Shown here: positions 34,922-44,258 of the stretch, piece after piece
How positions within the stretch are numbered: position 1 is the first letter of the stretch
How the letters are laid out: every line of letters starts with the position of its first letter
Assembly (NCBI RefSeq): GCF_001905005.1
Contig: NZ_LWKZ01000012.1
Span: 62,001-126,000, forward strand
Source: Streptomyces sp. CB02923
Lineage (GTDB): Bacteria; Actinomycetota; Actinomycetes; Streptomycetales; Streptomycetaceae
Length of the DNA: 64,000 nucleotides
Direction: 5' to 3'
Translations under genes and position numbers: made by a program
Notes under the pieces: generated by a model
What the model was told of the DNA's origin: nothing
The model's database searches: none
What the model saw: the letters and a program-made list of their open reading frames with translations, nothing else

Positions 34922-37342
34922 TCACGCCCCCGGAAAGTTCTCCCACCCGCCGTAGCCCCCGTCGTACCCGCCGCCCCCCATCCCGCCGCTGCTCCCGCCC
35001 CGGCCCCCGCCGATGCCGCCGTCGACGCCCCCGGTGGGGGGCTCCACGGTGGGCCAGTCCTCGGTGGGGCCGGTGGTCGGCGCCTCGGTCGGGAACGTCG
35101 GGAAGCTGGGGCCGGGGGCCGTGGTCGGCCCGCTGGACGGCGGGGAGCCGGTCGGGCCGGTGGGCGGCGCGGAGTCGGTCGGCGGCGCGGCGCTGGTGCT
35201 CGGTGGCCCGCTGGGCGTGGCCGGCGCCTCGCTGGGCGTCTGGCTCGCGCCCTCCTCCAGGTCCAGGTCGAAGTCCTTGACCGGCTTGCCCTCCAGGGCC
35301 GCCGCCGTGTAGTCCGCCCAGATCTCGGCGGGGAAGCCGCCGCCGTTGATGCGGGCCAGGCCCGCGGCGCCGTACAGCGGCTTCTGTGCGCCGGTTTCCG
35401 GGTCCTGGCCGAGGACGCCGACGACGGTGGCGAGTTCGGGGGTGTAGCCCGCGAACCAGGCGGCCTTGTCCTCCTCCGCGGTGCCGGTCTTGCCTGCCGC
35501 GGGCCGTCCGGCGGCGCGGGCCGCGGCGCCGGTGCCGCCGGGGCTGTCGATGACGCTGCGCAGGATCGAGGTGGTGGTGTCGGCGGCGTTGCGGGGCACC
35601 GCGGTCTTCGCGCCGCGCTCCGGCAGTTCGACGCTCTCGCCGCCCTTGGTGGCCTTGCCGACGAGGCTGTACGCGTGCTGCCTGCCGTGGTTGGCGAGGG
35701 TCGCGTACACCTGCGCCATGTCCAGCACGCTGGGGGTGGCGGTGCCGAGCGCGATGGCGCCCTGGGCGTTGCCGAGGCCGGGGGTGTCCTCGGGGACGCC
35801 GAGGTCGATGGCGGTGGCCTTGACCTTCTGCGGGCCGACGTCGACACCCATCTGGGCGTACACGGCGTTGACGGACTTGTCGGTGGCGGTGGAGACGCTG
35901 ATCGGGCCGTAGGAGCGGCCGTCCTCGTTCTCGGGGGCGAAGCCGGTGCGGCGGCCGTTGCTCATCGTCATGCGTTTGTTGGTGCCGTCGTAGACCGTGT
36001 TCGGGGTGATCTTGTTGCCGTCCTGGGTGACGGCGTTGTTGGCGACGGCGGACGCGAAGACGATCGGCTTGAAGATCGAGCCGACCTGGTAGTCGCGGCG
36101 GGTGGCGCTGTTGACGTACTGCTTGGCGTAGTCGATGCCGCCGTACATGGCGACGACGTCGCCGGTGGCGGGGTCGATGGAGACGCCGCCGGCCCGTACG
36201 TAGCGGTCGGTCGTCGAGCTGCCGAGCCGCTGTGTCAGCCGGTCGTCGACGGCTTCGGCCAGGGCGTCCTGGCGCTTCTTGTCGATGGTGGTGGTGACGC
36301 GGTAGCCGCCCGTCGCCAGCGTCTGGTCATCGATGATCTTGTTGTTGGTCAGATAGTCCTTGATCGCTTCGACGAGGTAGCCGCGCTGTCCGGACAGGCC
36401 GGTGGGCGGCTTGGTCTTGCCGGGCGTGGGGAACTTCAGCGTGGCCCGTTCGGACGCGCTGATCCACTTCTTCTTGACCATGCCGTCCAGGACGTAGTTC
36501 CAGCGGTCCAGGGCGCGCTGCCGGTTCTCGGGGTGGGTGGCGACGTCGTACGCGCTGGGGGCGTTGAGCAGGGTGGCGAGGTAGGCGCCCTCGGCGGTGC
36601 TGAGCTGGTCGGAGTTCTTGCTGTAGTACGCCTGGGCCGCGGCCTGGATGCCGTACGCGTTGCGGCCGTAGTAGCTGGTGTTGAGGTAGCCCTCCAGGAT
36701 CTCGGACTTGCTGCGCTCGCGGTCCAGCTTGATCGCGATGAAGAACTCCTTGGCCTTGCGGGTGATGGTCTGTTCCTGGCCGAGGTAGTAGTTCTTCACG
36801 TACTGCTGGGTGATGGTGGAGCCGGACTGCTTGCCCTTGCCGGTGACGGTGTTCCACGCGGCGCGGAGCATGGCGACGGGGTCGACGGCGGACTCGGAGT
36901 AGAAGTCGCGGTCCTCGGCGGCCAGGACGGCTTCCTGGGTGGTCTTCGGCACCTGGCTCAGCGCGACGTTCTCACGGTTGACCTTGCCGTCGCGGGCGAT
37001 CTGGCTGCCGTCCGCGTACAGGTAGACATTGCTCTGCGCCTGGGCCGACTGGTTGGCGGCGGGGATCGGGACGAGCATGTACCCGGCGACGAGGCCGCCC
37101 GCGACCAGCAGCAGGATGAGCAGCAGGCCGCCCACGACCATCCGCCAGGTGGGGATGACACGCCGCCAGCCGGTGCGCTTCGGGCGGGCCTTGCCGCCCT
37201 TGCCGCCCTTTCCGGCTTCGGCGCCGTCCGCCGGGGCTTCCGGCCGGTCGTCCCCGCCGGCGGCCGAGGGCAATGCGGAGCGTGCGGCCCACCTCGGAAC
37301 GCGGGGGCCGGCCTTGCCGTCCTGCTGCGGATCGTCGCTCAT
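34922..37342 (-). CDS. Bifunctional class A penicillin-binding protein
   Basis: An 806-residue peptidoglycan synthase. Layout: charged cytoplasmic N-terminus, TM at about 69-92, GT51 glycosyltransferase domain with catalytic Glu143 in AAEDRDFYSE, and a transpeptidase domain with Ser422-x-x-Lys425 (GSIFKP), SVN at 490-492 and KTG at 618-620. All active-site motifs are intact. The last 130 residues are a Pro/Thr/Ser then Gly-rich extracellular tail. It polymerises and cross-links peptidoglycan. GAGGAG lies 11 bases before the ATG. Streptomycetes carry several such enzymes, so no specific symbol is given. Confidence 0.93.
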   Translation of the reverse strand: MSDDPQQDGKAGPRVPRWAARSALPSAAGGDDRPEAPADGAEAGKGGKGGKARPKRTGWRRVIPTWRMVVGGLLLILLLVAGGLVAGYMLVPIPAANQSAQAQSNVYLYADGSQIARDGKVNRENVALSQVPKTTQEAVLAAEDRDFYSESAVDPVAMLRAAWNTVTGKGKQSGSTITQQYVKNYYLGQEQTITRKAKEFFIAIKLDRERSKSEILEGYLNTSYYGRNAYGIQAAAQAYYSKNSDQLSTAEGAYLATLLNAPSAYDVATHPENRQRALDRWNYVLDGMVKKKWISASERATLKFPTPGKTKPPTGLSGQRGYLVEAIKDYLTNNKIIDDQTLATGGYRVTTTIDKKRQDALAEAVDDRLTQRLGSSTTDRYVRAGGVSIDPATGDVVAMYGGIDYAKQYVNSATRRDYQVGSIFKPIVFASAVANNAVTQDGNKITPNTVYDGTNKRMTMSNGRRTGFAPENEDGRSYGPISVSTATDKSVNAVYAQMGVDVGPQKVKATAIDLGVPEDTPGLGNAQGAIALGTATPSVLDMAQVYATLANHGRQHAYSLVGKATKGGESVELPERGAKTAVPRNAADTTTSILRSVIDSPGGTGAAARAAGRPAAGKTGTAEEDKAAWFAGYTPELATVVGVLGQDPETGAQKPLYGAAGLARINGGGFPAEIWADYTAAALEGKPVKDFDLDLEEGASQTPSEAPATPSGPPSTSAAPPTDSAPPTGPTGSPPSSGPTTAPGPSFPTFPTEAPTTGPTEDWPTVEPPTGGVDGGIGGGRGGSSGGMGGGGYDGGYGGWENFPGA

Positions 37343-37637
37343 GTCTGTATGGACTCCTCGGCCGCCGCCGAGGGTTGTACCGCGGCGGATCGGTGACGTG
37401 TCGGGCGATTCGCGTCCAAAGCCGGAAAAGGAACTGTCGCCCGATACGAAACTCTCGCATCATGCCCGTCGTTCACGAGGGGCGGCGCGCACCTGTGACC
37501 GCTCCGTGACCGGCCGAATGGGGCGTAAGTCTCACTGGAACGGGTGAATAAATGCGTGGCCGGGCCCCCGCGCGGCGGGCTAGGCTCCTCTGCTCCGCGC
37601 CGTCCTGGCGCACCGTCAGGTACGGGAGGCGCCCTAC

Positions 37638-38435
37638 GTGTTGTACGCAGCCGTCGCGGCCGGCAGCTTCCGGCGCTATGCCACCTACCGTATCGCCACC
37701 GTCTCCGGCGTCTTCACCAACACCGTCTTCGGCTTCATCCTCGCCTACACCTACACCGCCCTGTGGACCGAGCGTCCCCACCTGGGCGGCTACGACCTGC
37801 CGCAGGCGCTGACCTTCGTGTGGACGGGCCAGGCGCTGCTGGCGGCCACCGGCCTGCTCATCGGCGGTGGCCTGGACGAGCTGCAGGAACGCATCCGCAG
37901 CGGGGACGTCGCCGTCGACCTGCACCGGCCCGCCGACCTGCAGATGTGGTGGCTGGCCGCGGACCTCGGGCGGGCCGCCTTCCAGCTGCTCGGCCGGGGC
38001 CTGGTGCCGATGGCGGTGGGCACGCTGGTCTTTCCCTCGGCGCTGCCCGCCTCCCCGGTGACGTGGCTGCTGTTCCTGGTGTCGGTGGCGCTGGGCGTGG
38101 TGGTCGGCTTCGCGCTGCGCTACCTCGTGGCGCTGACCTCCTTCTGGCTGCTGGACGGCGCGGGCGTGGGGATGGTCGCCGGGCTGATGTGCATGTTCTT
38201 CTCCGGGATGGTGCTGCCGCTGAACGTCTTTCCCGGCGGGTTCGGCGAGACCGTACGGCTGCTGCCGTGGTCCTCGATGCTCCAGGTGCCTGCCGACGTG
38301 CTGCTCGGCGTGCACGACGGGGTGGGCGTGGCGCGGGCGCTGGCCTTCCAGGCCGGGTGGGCGGCGGCGCTGCTGGCGACGGGGCGGCTGGTGCAGTCCG
38401 TGGCGACGCGGAAGGTCGTGGTGCAGGGTGGCTGA
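37638..38435 (+). CDS. ABC-2 family permease (first subunit)
   Basis: A 265-residue six-helix protein of the ABC-2 type 6 family (formerly DUF990-like). It starts on a GTG preceded by GGGAGG. Features: FRRYATYRIATVSGVFTNTVFGFILAY at the N-terminus and a conserved FFSGMVLPLNVFPGGFGETVRLLPWSSMLQVPADVLLG near the C-terminus. It overlaps the next permease by eight bases. Together with that gene and the ATPase it forms an exporter; substrates of this family are mostly unknown. Confidence 0.87.
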   Translation: MLYAAVAAGSFRRYATYRIATVSGVFTNTVFGFILAYTYTALWTERPHLGGYDLPQALTFVWTGQALLAATGLLIGGGLDELQERIRSGDVAVDLHRPADLQMWWLAADLGRAAFQLLGRGLVPMAVGTLVFPSALPASPVTWLLFLVSVALGVVVGFALRYLVALTSFWLLDGAGVGMVAGLMCMFFSGMVLPLNVFPGGFGETVRLLPWSSMLQVPADVLLGVHDGVGVARALAFQAGWAAALLATGRLVQSVATRKVVVQGG

Positions 38436-39306
38436 CGGGCGGGTACGGGCCGGGGAGGGCCCGCGGCCGGGTAAGGGCCTGCGGGCGGGTATGGGCACGC
38501 GGCCGGGTGAGGGGCTGCGGGCGTACGGGCTGATCGTGGCGATGTGGGTACGCTCCACGCTCGCCTACCGGACGTCCTTCCTGCTGACGGCGCTCGGCAA
38601 CTTCGCCGCCACCGGCCTGGACTTCCTCGCCATTTTGCTGATGTTCTCGCACGTCACGGCCCTCGGCGGGTTCTCGCTGCCGGAGGTGGCGTTCCTGTAC
38701 GGCACGTCCGGCGCGGCGCTGGGCCTGGCGGACCTGGTGCTGGGCAGCATGGACCGGCTCGGGGCCCGGGTCAGGGACGGCACGATGGACGTCCTGCTGG
38801 TCCGGCCCGTGCCGGTCTTCGCGCAGGTCGCCGCGGACCGTTTCGCGCTGCGCCGGCTCGGCCGGATCCTGCAGGCGGCGCTGGTGCTGGGCTGGTCGCT
38901 GCCCCGCCTGGACGTGGACTGGACGTTCGGCAAGGTGCTGCTGCTGCCGCTGATGCTGCTGTGCGGGGCGGTGATCTTCGGGGCGGTCTTCACGATCGGG
39001 GCCGCGTTCCAGTTCGTCGCGCAGGACGCCGCGGAGGTGCAGAACTCCTTCACGTACGGCGGGACGACGATGCTTCAATATCCGCCCACCGTCTTCGCCA
39101 AGGACCTGGTGCGCGGCGTCACCTTCGTCGTACCGCTCGCCTTCGTCAACTGGCTGCCCGCGCTGCGCCTGCTGGGCCGTGACGATCCGCTCGGCCTGCC
39201 GGGCTGGGTGGACTTCCTGGGGCCCGCGGTGGCGGCCGCGATGTGCGTACTGGCGTGGCTGGCTTGGCGGGCGGGCCTGCGCAACTATCGGAGCACGGGG
39301 AGCTGA
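38428..39306 (+). CDS. ABC-2 family permease (second subunit)
   Basis: A 292-residue permease of the same family. The first 31 residues are a repetitive Gly/Arg/Pro run (RAGEG-PRPGKG-LRAGMG-TRPGEG) created by DNA tandem repeats lying just past the stop codon of the first permease; the conserved part begins at AYGLIVAMWVRSTLAYRTSF. Further motifs: DGTMDVLLVRPVPVFAQV and the ending LAWRAGLRNYRSTGS. GTG start. A truer start may be an internal codon behind the repeats, but the eight-base overlap supports coupling at 38428. Confidence 0.82.
   Translation: MADGRVRAGEGPRPGKGLRAGMGTRPGEGLRAYGLIVAMWVRSTLAYRTSFLLTALGNFAATGLDFLAILLMFSHVTALGGFSLPEVAFLYGTSGAALGLADLVLGSMDRLGARVRDGTMDVLLVRPVPVFAQVAADRFALRRLGRILQAALVLGWSLPRLDVDWTFGKVLLLPLMLLCGAVIFGAVFTIGAAFQFVAQDAAEVQNSFTYGGTTMLQYPPTVFAKDLVRGVTFVVPLAFVNWLPALRLLGRDDPLGLPGWVDFLGPAVAAAMCVLAWLAWRAGLRNYRSTGS
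38441..38525. repeat. Tandem repeats at the permease-permease junction
   Basis: About four degenerate units near 24 bp (GCGGGCGGGTATGGGCACGC-like) start six bases after the first permease's stop codon and are translated as the second permease's N-terminus. Confidence 0.8.
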
Positions 39307-39314
39307 GGGACGGT

Positions 39315-40424
39315 ATGCGGAGCAGTACGGGGGACGCGGTGCGGGGCCTGGAGCAGGACGAGGGACGGCCGGTGGCACGCGGCGAGGAGCGGCGGGCGCA
39401 CGGCCCCGCGCAGTCCAGCGAGGAGCGGCGGGAGCACGGCCCCGGGCAGTCCGGCGGGGAGCCCGGTTTCATCGAGCTGGACGGCGTCGAGAAGGTCTTC
39501 CACGTACGGCGCAAGGCGGGGCGGCTGCGGCGGGTGCGCGAGGAGGTGCGGGCCGTCGACGGCATCAGTTTCCGGGTGCCGCGCGGCGCGATGGTCGGCT
39601 ACATCGGCCCGAACGGCGCGGGGAAGTCCACCACCGTCAAGATGCTCACCGGCATCCTGGTGCCCAGCGGCGGACGGCTGCGGGTGGCGGGCATCGACCC
39701 GGCGCGCGAACGCACCCGCCTCGCGCGCCGCGTCGGGGTGGTCTTCGGGCAGCGCACGACGCTGTGGTGGGACCTGCCGCTGAAGGACTCCTACGAGCTG
39801 GTGCGGCGGATGTACCGGATTCCGGACGCCGCCTACCGGCGGAACCTGGAGCGCTGCGTCGAACTGCTCGACCTCGGACCGCTGTTGCCGGTCCCGGTAC
39901 GGCAGCTCTCGCTCGGTCAGCGGATGCGCGGCGACATCGCGGCGTCCCTGCTGCACGACCCGGAGGTGCTCTACCTCGACGAGCCGACGATCGGTCTGGA
40001 CGTCATCAGCAAGGCGAAGGTCCGCGGGTTCCTGCGCGAGGTGAACGCGGAGCGGGGCACCACCGTCCTGCTGACCACCCACGACCTCACCGACATCGAG
40101 CAGTTGTGCCGCCGGGTGATGGTCATCGACCACGGGCGGCTGGTGTACGACGGCGGCCTGGACGGGCTGCACGCGGCGGGGCGCAGCGAACGGACGCTGG
40201 TGGTGGACCTGGAACGGGAGCTGCCGCCGATCGAGGGCGTGCCCGGTGCCCGTACGGTCCGGGTCGAAGGGCCGCGGCAGTGGCTGGCGTTCCCGGCGGC
40301 GCAGAGCGCGGCGCCGGTCGTCTCGGCGGTGGCGGAGCGCTATCCGCTGGTGGACCTGTCGGTGCGGGAGCCGGACATCGAGGACGTCATCTCCCGGATG
40401 TACGCGGACAGTACGGCACGGTGA
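39315..40424 (+). CDS. ABC-2 exporter ATPase
   Basis: A 369-residue ATPase. About 45 hydrophilic residues precede the nucleotide-binding domain: Walker A GPNGAGKSTT, Q-loop VFGQRTTLWWDLP, signature LSLGQRMRGDIAASLLHDPEVLYLDEPTIGLDVISK with Walker B, and switch His in LTTHDLTDIEQL. The signature LSLGQ and the long C-terminal regulatory part are typical of the ATPases paired with this permease family. The ATG follows GAGGGA. It is the third gene of the exporter operon. Confidence 0.9.
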   Translation: MRSSTGDAVRGLEQDEGRPVARGEERRAHGPAQSSEERREHGPGQSGGEPGFIELDGVEKVFHVRRKAGRLRRVREEVRAVDGISFRVPRGAMVGYIGPNGAGKSTTVKMLTGILVPSGGRLRVAGIDPARERTRLARRVGVVFGQRTTLWWDLPLKDSYELVRRMYRIPDAAYRRNLERCVELLDLGPLLPVPVRQLSLGQRMRGDIAASLLHDPEVLYLDEPTIGLDVISKAKVRGFLREVNAERGTTVLLTTHDLTDIEQLCRRVMVIDHGRLVYDGGLDGLHAAGRSERTLVVDLERELPPIEGVPGARTVRVEGPRQWLAFPAAQSAAPVVSAVAERYPLVDLSVREPDIEDVISRMYADSTAR

Positions 40425-40467
40425 AGCGGTGAATGCCGGTGTCCGGCCCAGGCATTAATCTGTCCGT

Positions 40468-41181
40468 ATGACTGACGAACTCCCGGACCTGCGCGCCTCG
40501 GACGCCGACCGCGACCGTGTCGCCGGAATCCTGCGCGACGCCCTCGCCGAGGGGCGGCTGGCGATGGAGGAGTTCGACGAGCGGCTGACCGCGACGTACC
40601 AGGCGCGGACGGTCGGCGCGCTGCGGCCGCTGGTCGCGGACCTGCCGCAGACGCACGACGGCGGCGCGCCGGGCACCCGGGCCGCCGGGTCCGGGGCGCC
40701 CGGCTGGCGCGAGCGGATCGGCGGTGAGCCGTCCTCCCGCGGTGCCTTCGCCTTCTGGAGCGGCTTCGTGCGCAAGGGGCGGTGGACCGCGCCGCGGATC
40801 TTCACCGCCGGGGTGTTCCAGGCGGGCGGCCAGATAGACCTGCGGGACGCGAACTTCGAGGCCGAGGAGATCACGGTGCGCTGCTTCGCGCTCATGGGCG
40901 GCATCGAGGTGGTGGTGCCGCCGGGTGTCGAGGTGCAGGTGACGGGCTGGGGCTTCATGGGCGGCTTCGAGCCCGACGACAGTGAGCCGGGGGAGCCGGG
41001 CGCGCCGCGTGTGAAGATCACCGGGTTCGCGATGATGGGCGGCGTCGGCTTCCGGCGCAAGGTCTCCAAGCTGGAGAAGCAGCGGATCAAGCTGGAGCGC
41101 GAGCGGCGCGCGGAGTCGGCGCTTCCGGGGGAGCCGGGCGGGCGCGGGATGACGGAGCGGCGGCGCAAGGAGCTGGGCTGA
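40468..41181 (+). CDS. DUF1707 protein with LiaF-like C-terminal domain
   Basis: A 237-residue protein. The N-terminal DUF1707 domain is LRASDADRDRVAGILRDALAEGRLAMEEFDERLTATYQART, a short helical module of actinobacteria. The C-terminal half (FEAEEITVRCFALMGGIEVVVPPGVEVQ with a second F-M-G-G turn) is a beta-helix-like LiaF C-terminal domain, linked in Firmicutes to envelope-stress sensing. The end is a charged coiled helix. The last nine codons (T-E-R-R-R-K-E-L-G) are duplicated as DNA beyond the stop codon. Confidence 0.85.
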   Translation: MTDELPDLRASDADRDRVAGILRDALAEGRLAMEEFDERLTATYQARTVGALRPLVADLPQTHDGGAPGTRAAGSGAPGWRERIGGEPSSRGAFAFWSGFVRKGRWTAPRIFTAGVFQAGGQIDLRDANFEAEEITVRCFALMGGIEVVVPPGVEVQVTGWGFMGGFEPDDSEPGEPGAPRVKITGFAMMGGVGFRRKVSKLEKQRIKLERERRAESALPGEPGGRGMTERRRKELG

Positions 41182-41257
41182 CGGAGCGGCGGCGCGAGGA
41201 GCCGGGCCGAGCGGCGGCACAAGATCCGGGCCGAGCGGAAGCGCAAGGAGCCGGGTC
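41153..41257. repeat. 24-29-bp tandem repeats spanning the DUF1707 stop codon
   Basis: Four units of GACGGAGCGGCGGCGCAAGG-type sequence start inside the gene's last codons and run 75 bp past the stop codon. Confidence 0.87.
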
Positions 41258-41270
41258 GGCGGCCCCCGCC

Positions 41271-42563
41271 TCACGGCGCCGTCGGCACCTGTCCCTTGAG
41301 CTGCCGCAGGTCGACCGCGTCGGCCATCGCCCGGTAGCCCTCGTCGCTCGGGTGCAGATGGTCGCCGGAGTCGTAGGCGGGCCGCATCCGCAGCGGGTCG
41401 TGCGGGTCGCGCAGTGCCGTGTCGAAGTCCACGTACCCGCCGAAGACCTGCCCGGCGCGGATCTTCGCGTTGAGCGCTTCCCGTACGGCGTCGAGTTCGG
41501 GCCGGTAGCCGCGGTGGCCGCCGAAGGGGGTGAGCGTGCTGCCGATGACGCGCACGCCGCGCGCCTGCGCCCGGCGCACGATCTCCCGCATCCCGTCCGC
41601 CAGCTGCTCCGGGTCGAGCCGGCGCGGTGACTTGAACAGGTCGTTGAGGCCGATCTCGACGACCGCCGACTTCACCCCCGCGCGGGACAGCACGTCGCGC
41701 TCCAGCCGGGACAGCACGCTCGGCCCGTTGTTGGGGGACCAGCGGCTGCCGTCGGTGAGCAGGCGGTTGCCGCTGATGCCCTGGTTGAGGACGCCGTAGC
41801 GGGGCGCGCCGGGCTCGGTGCGCAGCCGTCCGGCGAGGAAGTCCGTCCAGCGGTGGTTGGCGCCCGGGGTGGAGGTGATGCCGTCGGTGATCGAGTCGCC
41901 GATGGCGACCACCGCGCCGTCGGTGCGGGGGCCGCGGACGTCCACGCCGGTCAGGTAGCGCCAGTACGGGCTCTCCTCGGTGTAGGAGGCGCCGGTGGTG
42001 TCCTCGGACCGGTCGCCGCGCGCCAGGTAGGAGTTCTGCCGGGCGTACGGGTGGTAGGTGGCGGGTCCGGACGGGGACGGCGAGTAGGTGGTGACGAGGA
42101 GGTCGGCGGCGGGCGGCACGGTCAGCCGGACCGGGTCGCTGGTGACCGCGCCGCCCGCCGGGACGGTCACGGCGGGCCGCCCGGAGAAGGTCAGCCGCCG
42201 CATGGTGCCGGGGGTGGCCGCCGGGTCGCCCGGTGCGTGGGCGCGGGCGAGGGAGGCGTGGCTGACGGGCAGCGGGCGGGTGCCGTAGAGGTTGGAGAGC
42301 TGGATGCGGGCGCTGGTGCCGCCGATGCTGGTGTGGACCACGTTGCGTATGGACATGCCCGCGTAGCCGTCGAGGGTGCCGGGCTCGGCGGCGGTCGCGG
42401 CGGCCGACCACGTACCGGCCCAGCGCTGCGCCGCGGGGGCACGGCCGCCGCCTGCGGAGTCCTGGGTGCCGTCGCCGCCGGAGCTGAGCAGCACCGCGGC
42501 GACGACCAGCGCCACCAGCGCCGCCAGAGCGGCGAGCACGGGGCGGCCCACGTGTGCGGACAT
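41271..42563 (-). CDS. Secreted SGNH/GDSL-family hydrolase
   Basis: A 430-residue exported esterase or lipase-like hydrolase. An N-terminal membrane or signal helix (about 8-27) is followed by an all-beta N-terminal domain and the SGNH catalytic domain: block I GDSITDG, block II GISGNR, block III GLND, and block V DHLHPSDEGYRAMA with the Asp-x-x-His pair. It resembles Streptomyces SGNH esterases of about 400 residues with the same two-domain layout. Substrate unknown (acetylated polysaccharide or ester). Start ATG at a typical signal-peptide N-terminus. Confidence 0.88.
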   Translation of the reverse strand: MSAHVGRPVLAALAALVALVVAAVLLSSGGDGTQDSAGGGRAPAAQRWAGTWSAAATAAEPGTLDGYAGMSIRNVVHTSIGGTSARIQLSNLYGTRPLPVSHASLARAHAPGDPAATPGTMRRLTFSGRPAVTVPAGGAVTSDPVRLTVPPAADLLVTTYSPSPSGPATYHPYARQNSYLARGDRSEDTTGASYTEESPYWRYLTGVDVRGPRTDGAVVAIGDSITDGITSTPGANHRWTDFLAGRLRTEPGAPRYGVLNQGISGNRLLTDGSRWSPNNGPSVLSRLERDVLSRAGVKSAVVEIGLNDLFKSPRRLDPEQLADGMREIVRRAQARGVRVIGSTLTPFGGHRGYRPELDAVREALNAKIRAGQVFGGYVDFDTALRDPHDPLRMRPAYDSGDHLHPSDEGYRAMADAVDLRQLKGQVPTAP

Positions 42564-42825
42564 GCGGACACAGCCTCCTGGGGCAGGCGGAGCGGCGTGC
42601 TCCGGGCGGGCACGGGGCAGCGTGTGATCAGCGGCGCCATTGCGGTCCGATCGGCCCCTTCATGCTGCCACGCGCGCCCGCCGGTCCGCCCGGCACCCTG
42701 GAGGCCGGGCGGGCGGGGAACTCGTGGTTCGTTGTCGGAGTAGGACACAGTTGGACGCACGGCCGGCATGAAGCAGGGCATATGCCTGTACGTACGGTGC
42801 TGACGGGTTCGAGCGGGTGGAGCGG

Positions 42826-44208
42826 ATGGAACGGACGAAGACGGACGTGGTTCCCGGGGCGGATACGGCCGCCGCAGCGGGCGGGACACCGCCGGGCGAC
42901 GCGCACGCGGGCACGGGCCGGATCCGCGGCCCGGTACCGCCCGGCGGCTTCCCGTACAGCCCCGCCGACGAGGAGAAGCGGCGCGGCGTACGGCGGATGA
43001 AGACCCTGGCGACCTGTCTGCTGCTCGGAGTGGCCCTGGTCTACGCCCTCGCCACCTGGGCGAAGGCCGCCGGGGCGGGCGGCTGGGCGGGCTATGTGGC
43101 GGCGGCGGCCGAGGCCGGCATGGTCGGCGCGCTGGCCGACTGGTTCGCGGTCACCGCCCTGTTCAAGCGCCCGCTGGGCCTGCCCATCCCGCACACCGCG
43201 ATCATCCCGTCGAAGAAGGACCAGCTCGGGGTGAGCCTCGGCGACTTCGTCGGCGAGAACTTCCTGTCCGGCGAGGTCGTACGGCAGCGGCTGCGCAAGG
43301 TCGGCATCGGCCGCCGCCTGGGCGCCTGGCTCGCCGAACCGAAGAACGCCGACCGGGTGACGGCGGAGCTGTCCACCGCGCTGCGCGGCGCCCTGACGGT
43401 GCTGCGCGACTCCGACGTGCAGGCGGTGGTGGGCGAGGCGATCACCCGCCGCGCCGACGCGCAGGAGGTGGCGCCGGGCCTCGGCACGATGCTGGAGAAG
43501 GTCGTCGCGGACGGCGGGCACCGGCGGGTCGTGGACCTGGTCTGCGTACGGGCCCACGACTGGCTGACCGAGCACAGCGACTCGGTCATGACGGCGGTCT
43601 CCGGCGGTGCGCCCGGCTGGACGCCGCGCTTCGTGGACCGCAAGGTCGGCGAGCGGGTCTACAAGGAGCTGCTGCGGTTCGTCACCGAGATGCGGGACAT
43701 GCCCGAGCATCCGGCACGCGGCGCGGTGGACCGTTTCCTCAAGGACTTCGCGAGTGATCTGCAGTCCGACACCGACACCCGGGAGCGGGTGGAGCGCCTG
43801 AAGTCGGAGGTGCTGGGGCGCGGTGAGGTGCAGGACCTGATCGCCTCGGCGTGGGGCTCCGTACGCACCATGATCGTGGCGGCGGCGGAGGACGAGACCA
43901 GTGAGCTGCGGCTGCGCACCCGGGCGGCGCTGCTGTCGCTGGGGAAGCGGATGGCCGGTGACGGGCGGCTGCAGGGCAAGGTCGACGGCTGGCTGGAGGG
44001 CGCCGCGGTCTACGTCGTGACGACCTACCGGAACGAGATCACCTCGCTGATCACCGACACCGTCGCGAGCTGGGACGCCGACCACACCTCGAAGAAGATC
44101 GAGGCGCACATCGGGCGCGACCTCCAGTTCATCCGGATCAACGGCACGGTCGTCGGCGCGCTCGCCGGACTGTGCATCTACACGGTGTCGCGGCTGCTCG
44201 GGGGGTAG
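42826..44208 (+). CDS. DUF445 family membrane protein
   Basis: A 460-residue protein. After a hydrophilic leader of 55 residues comes MKTLATCLLLGVALVYALATWA, a second helix, and the family motif AAEAGMVGALADWFAVTALFKRPLGLPIPHTAIIPSKKDQLG. A long soluble, helical middle region is followed by a C-terminal helix (IRINGTVVGALAGLCIYTVSRLLGG) that returns to the membrane. DUF445 proteins (YjiN/YheB type) have no proven function. A GTG three codons upstream is an alternative start. Confidence 0.85.
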   Translation: MERTKTDVVPGADTAAAAGGTPPGDAHAGTGRIRGPVPPGGFPYSPADEEKRRGVRRMKTLATCLLLGVALVYALATWAKAAGAGGWAGYVAAAAEAGMVGALADWFAVTALFKRPLGLPIPHTAIIPSKKDQLGVSLGDFVGENFLSGEVVRQRLRKVGIGRRLGAWLAEPKNADRVTAELSTALRGALTVLRDSDVQAVVGEAITRRADAQEVAPGLGTMLEKVVADGGHRRVVDLVCVRAHDWLTEHSDSVMTAVSGGAPGWTPRFVDRKVGERVYKELLRFVTEMRDMPEHPARGAVDRFLKDFASDLQSDTDTRERVERLKSEVLGRGEVQDLIASAWGSVRTMIVAAAEDETSELRLRTRAALLSLGKRMAGDGRLQGKVDGWLEGAAVYVVTTYRNEITSLITDTVASWDADHTSKKIEAHIGRDLQFIRINGTVVGALAGLCIYTVSRLLGG

Positions 44209-44258
44209 GCCGCTGGGGGCGCTCCCGCCTATGGAAGTCTCCCGCCCCAGGCTCTACC

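Noticed and set aside
34871..37396. Plus-strand open frame of 841 codons opposite the penicillin-binding protein
   Set aside because: It mirrors a gene with all PBP motifs intact; its composition is Gly/Ala/Val-Asp shadow sequence with no start signal.
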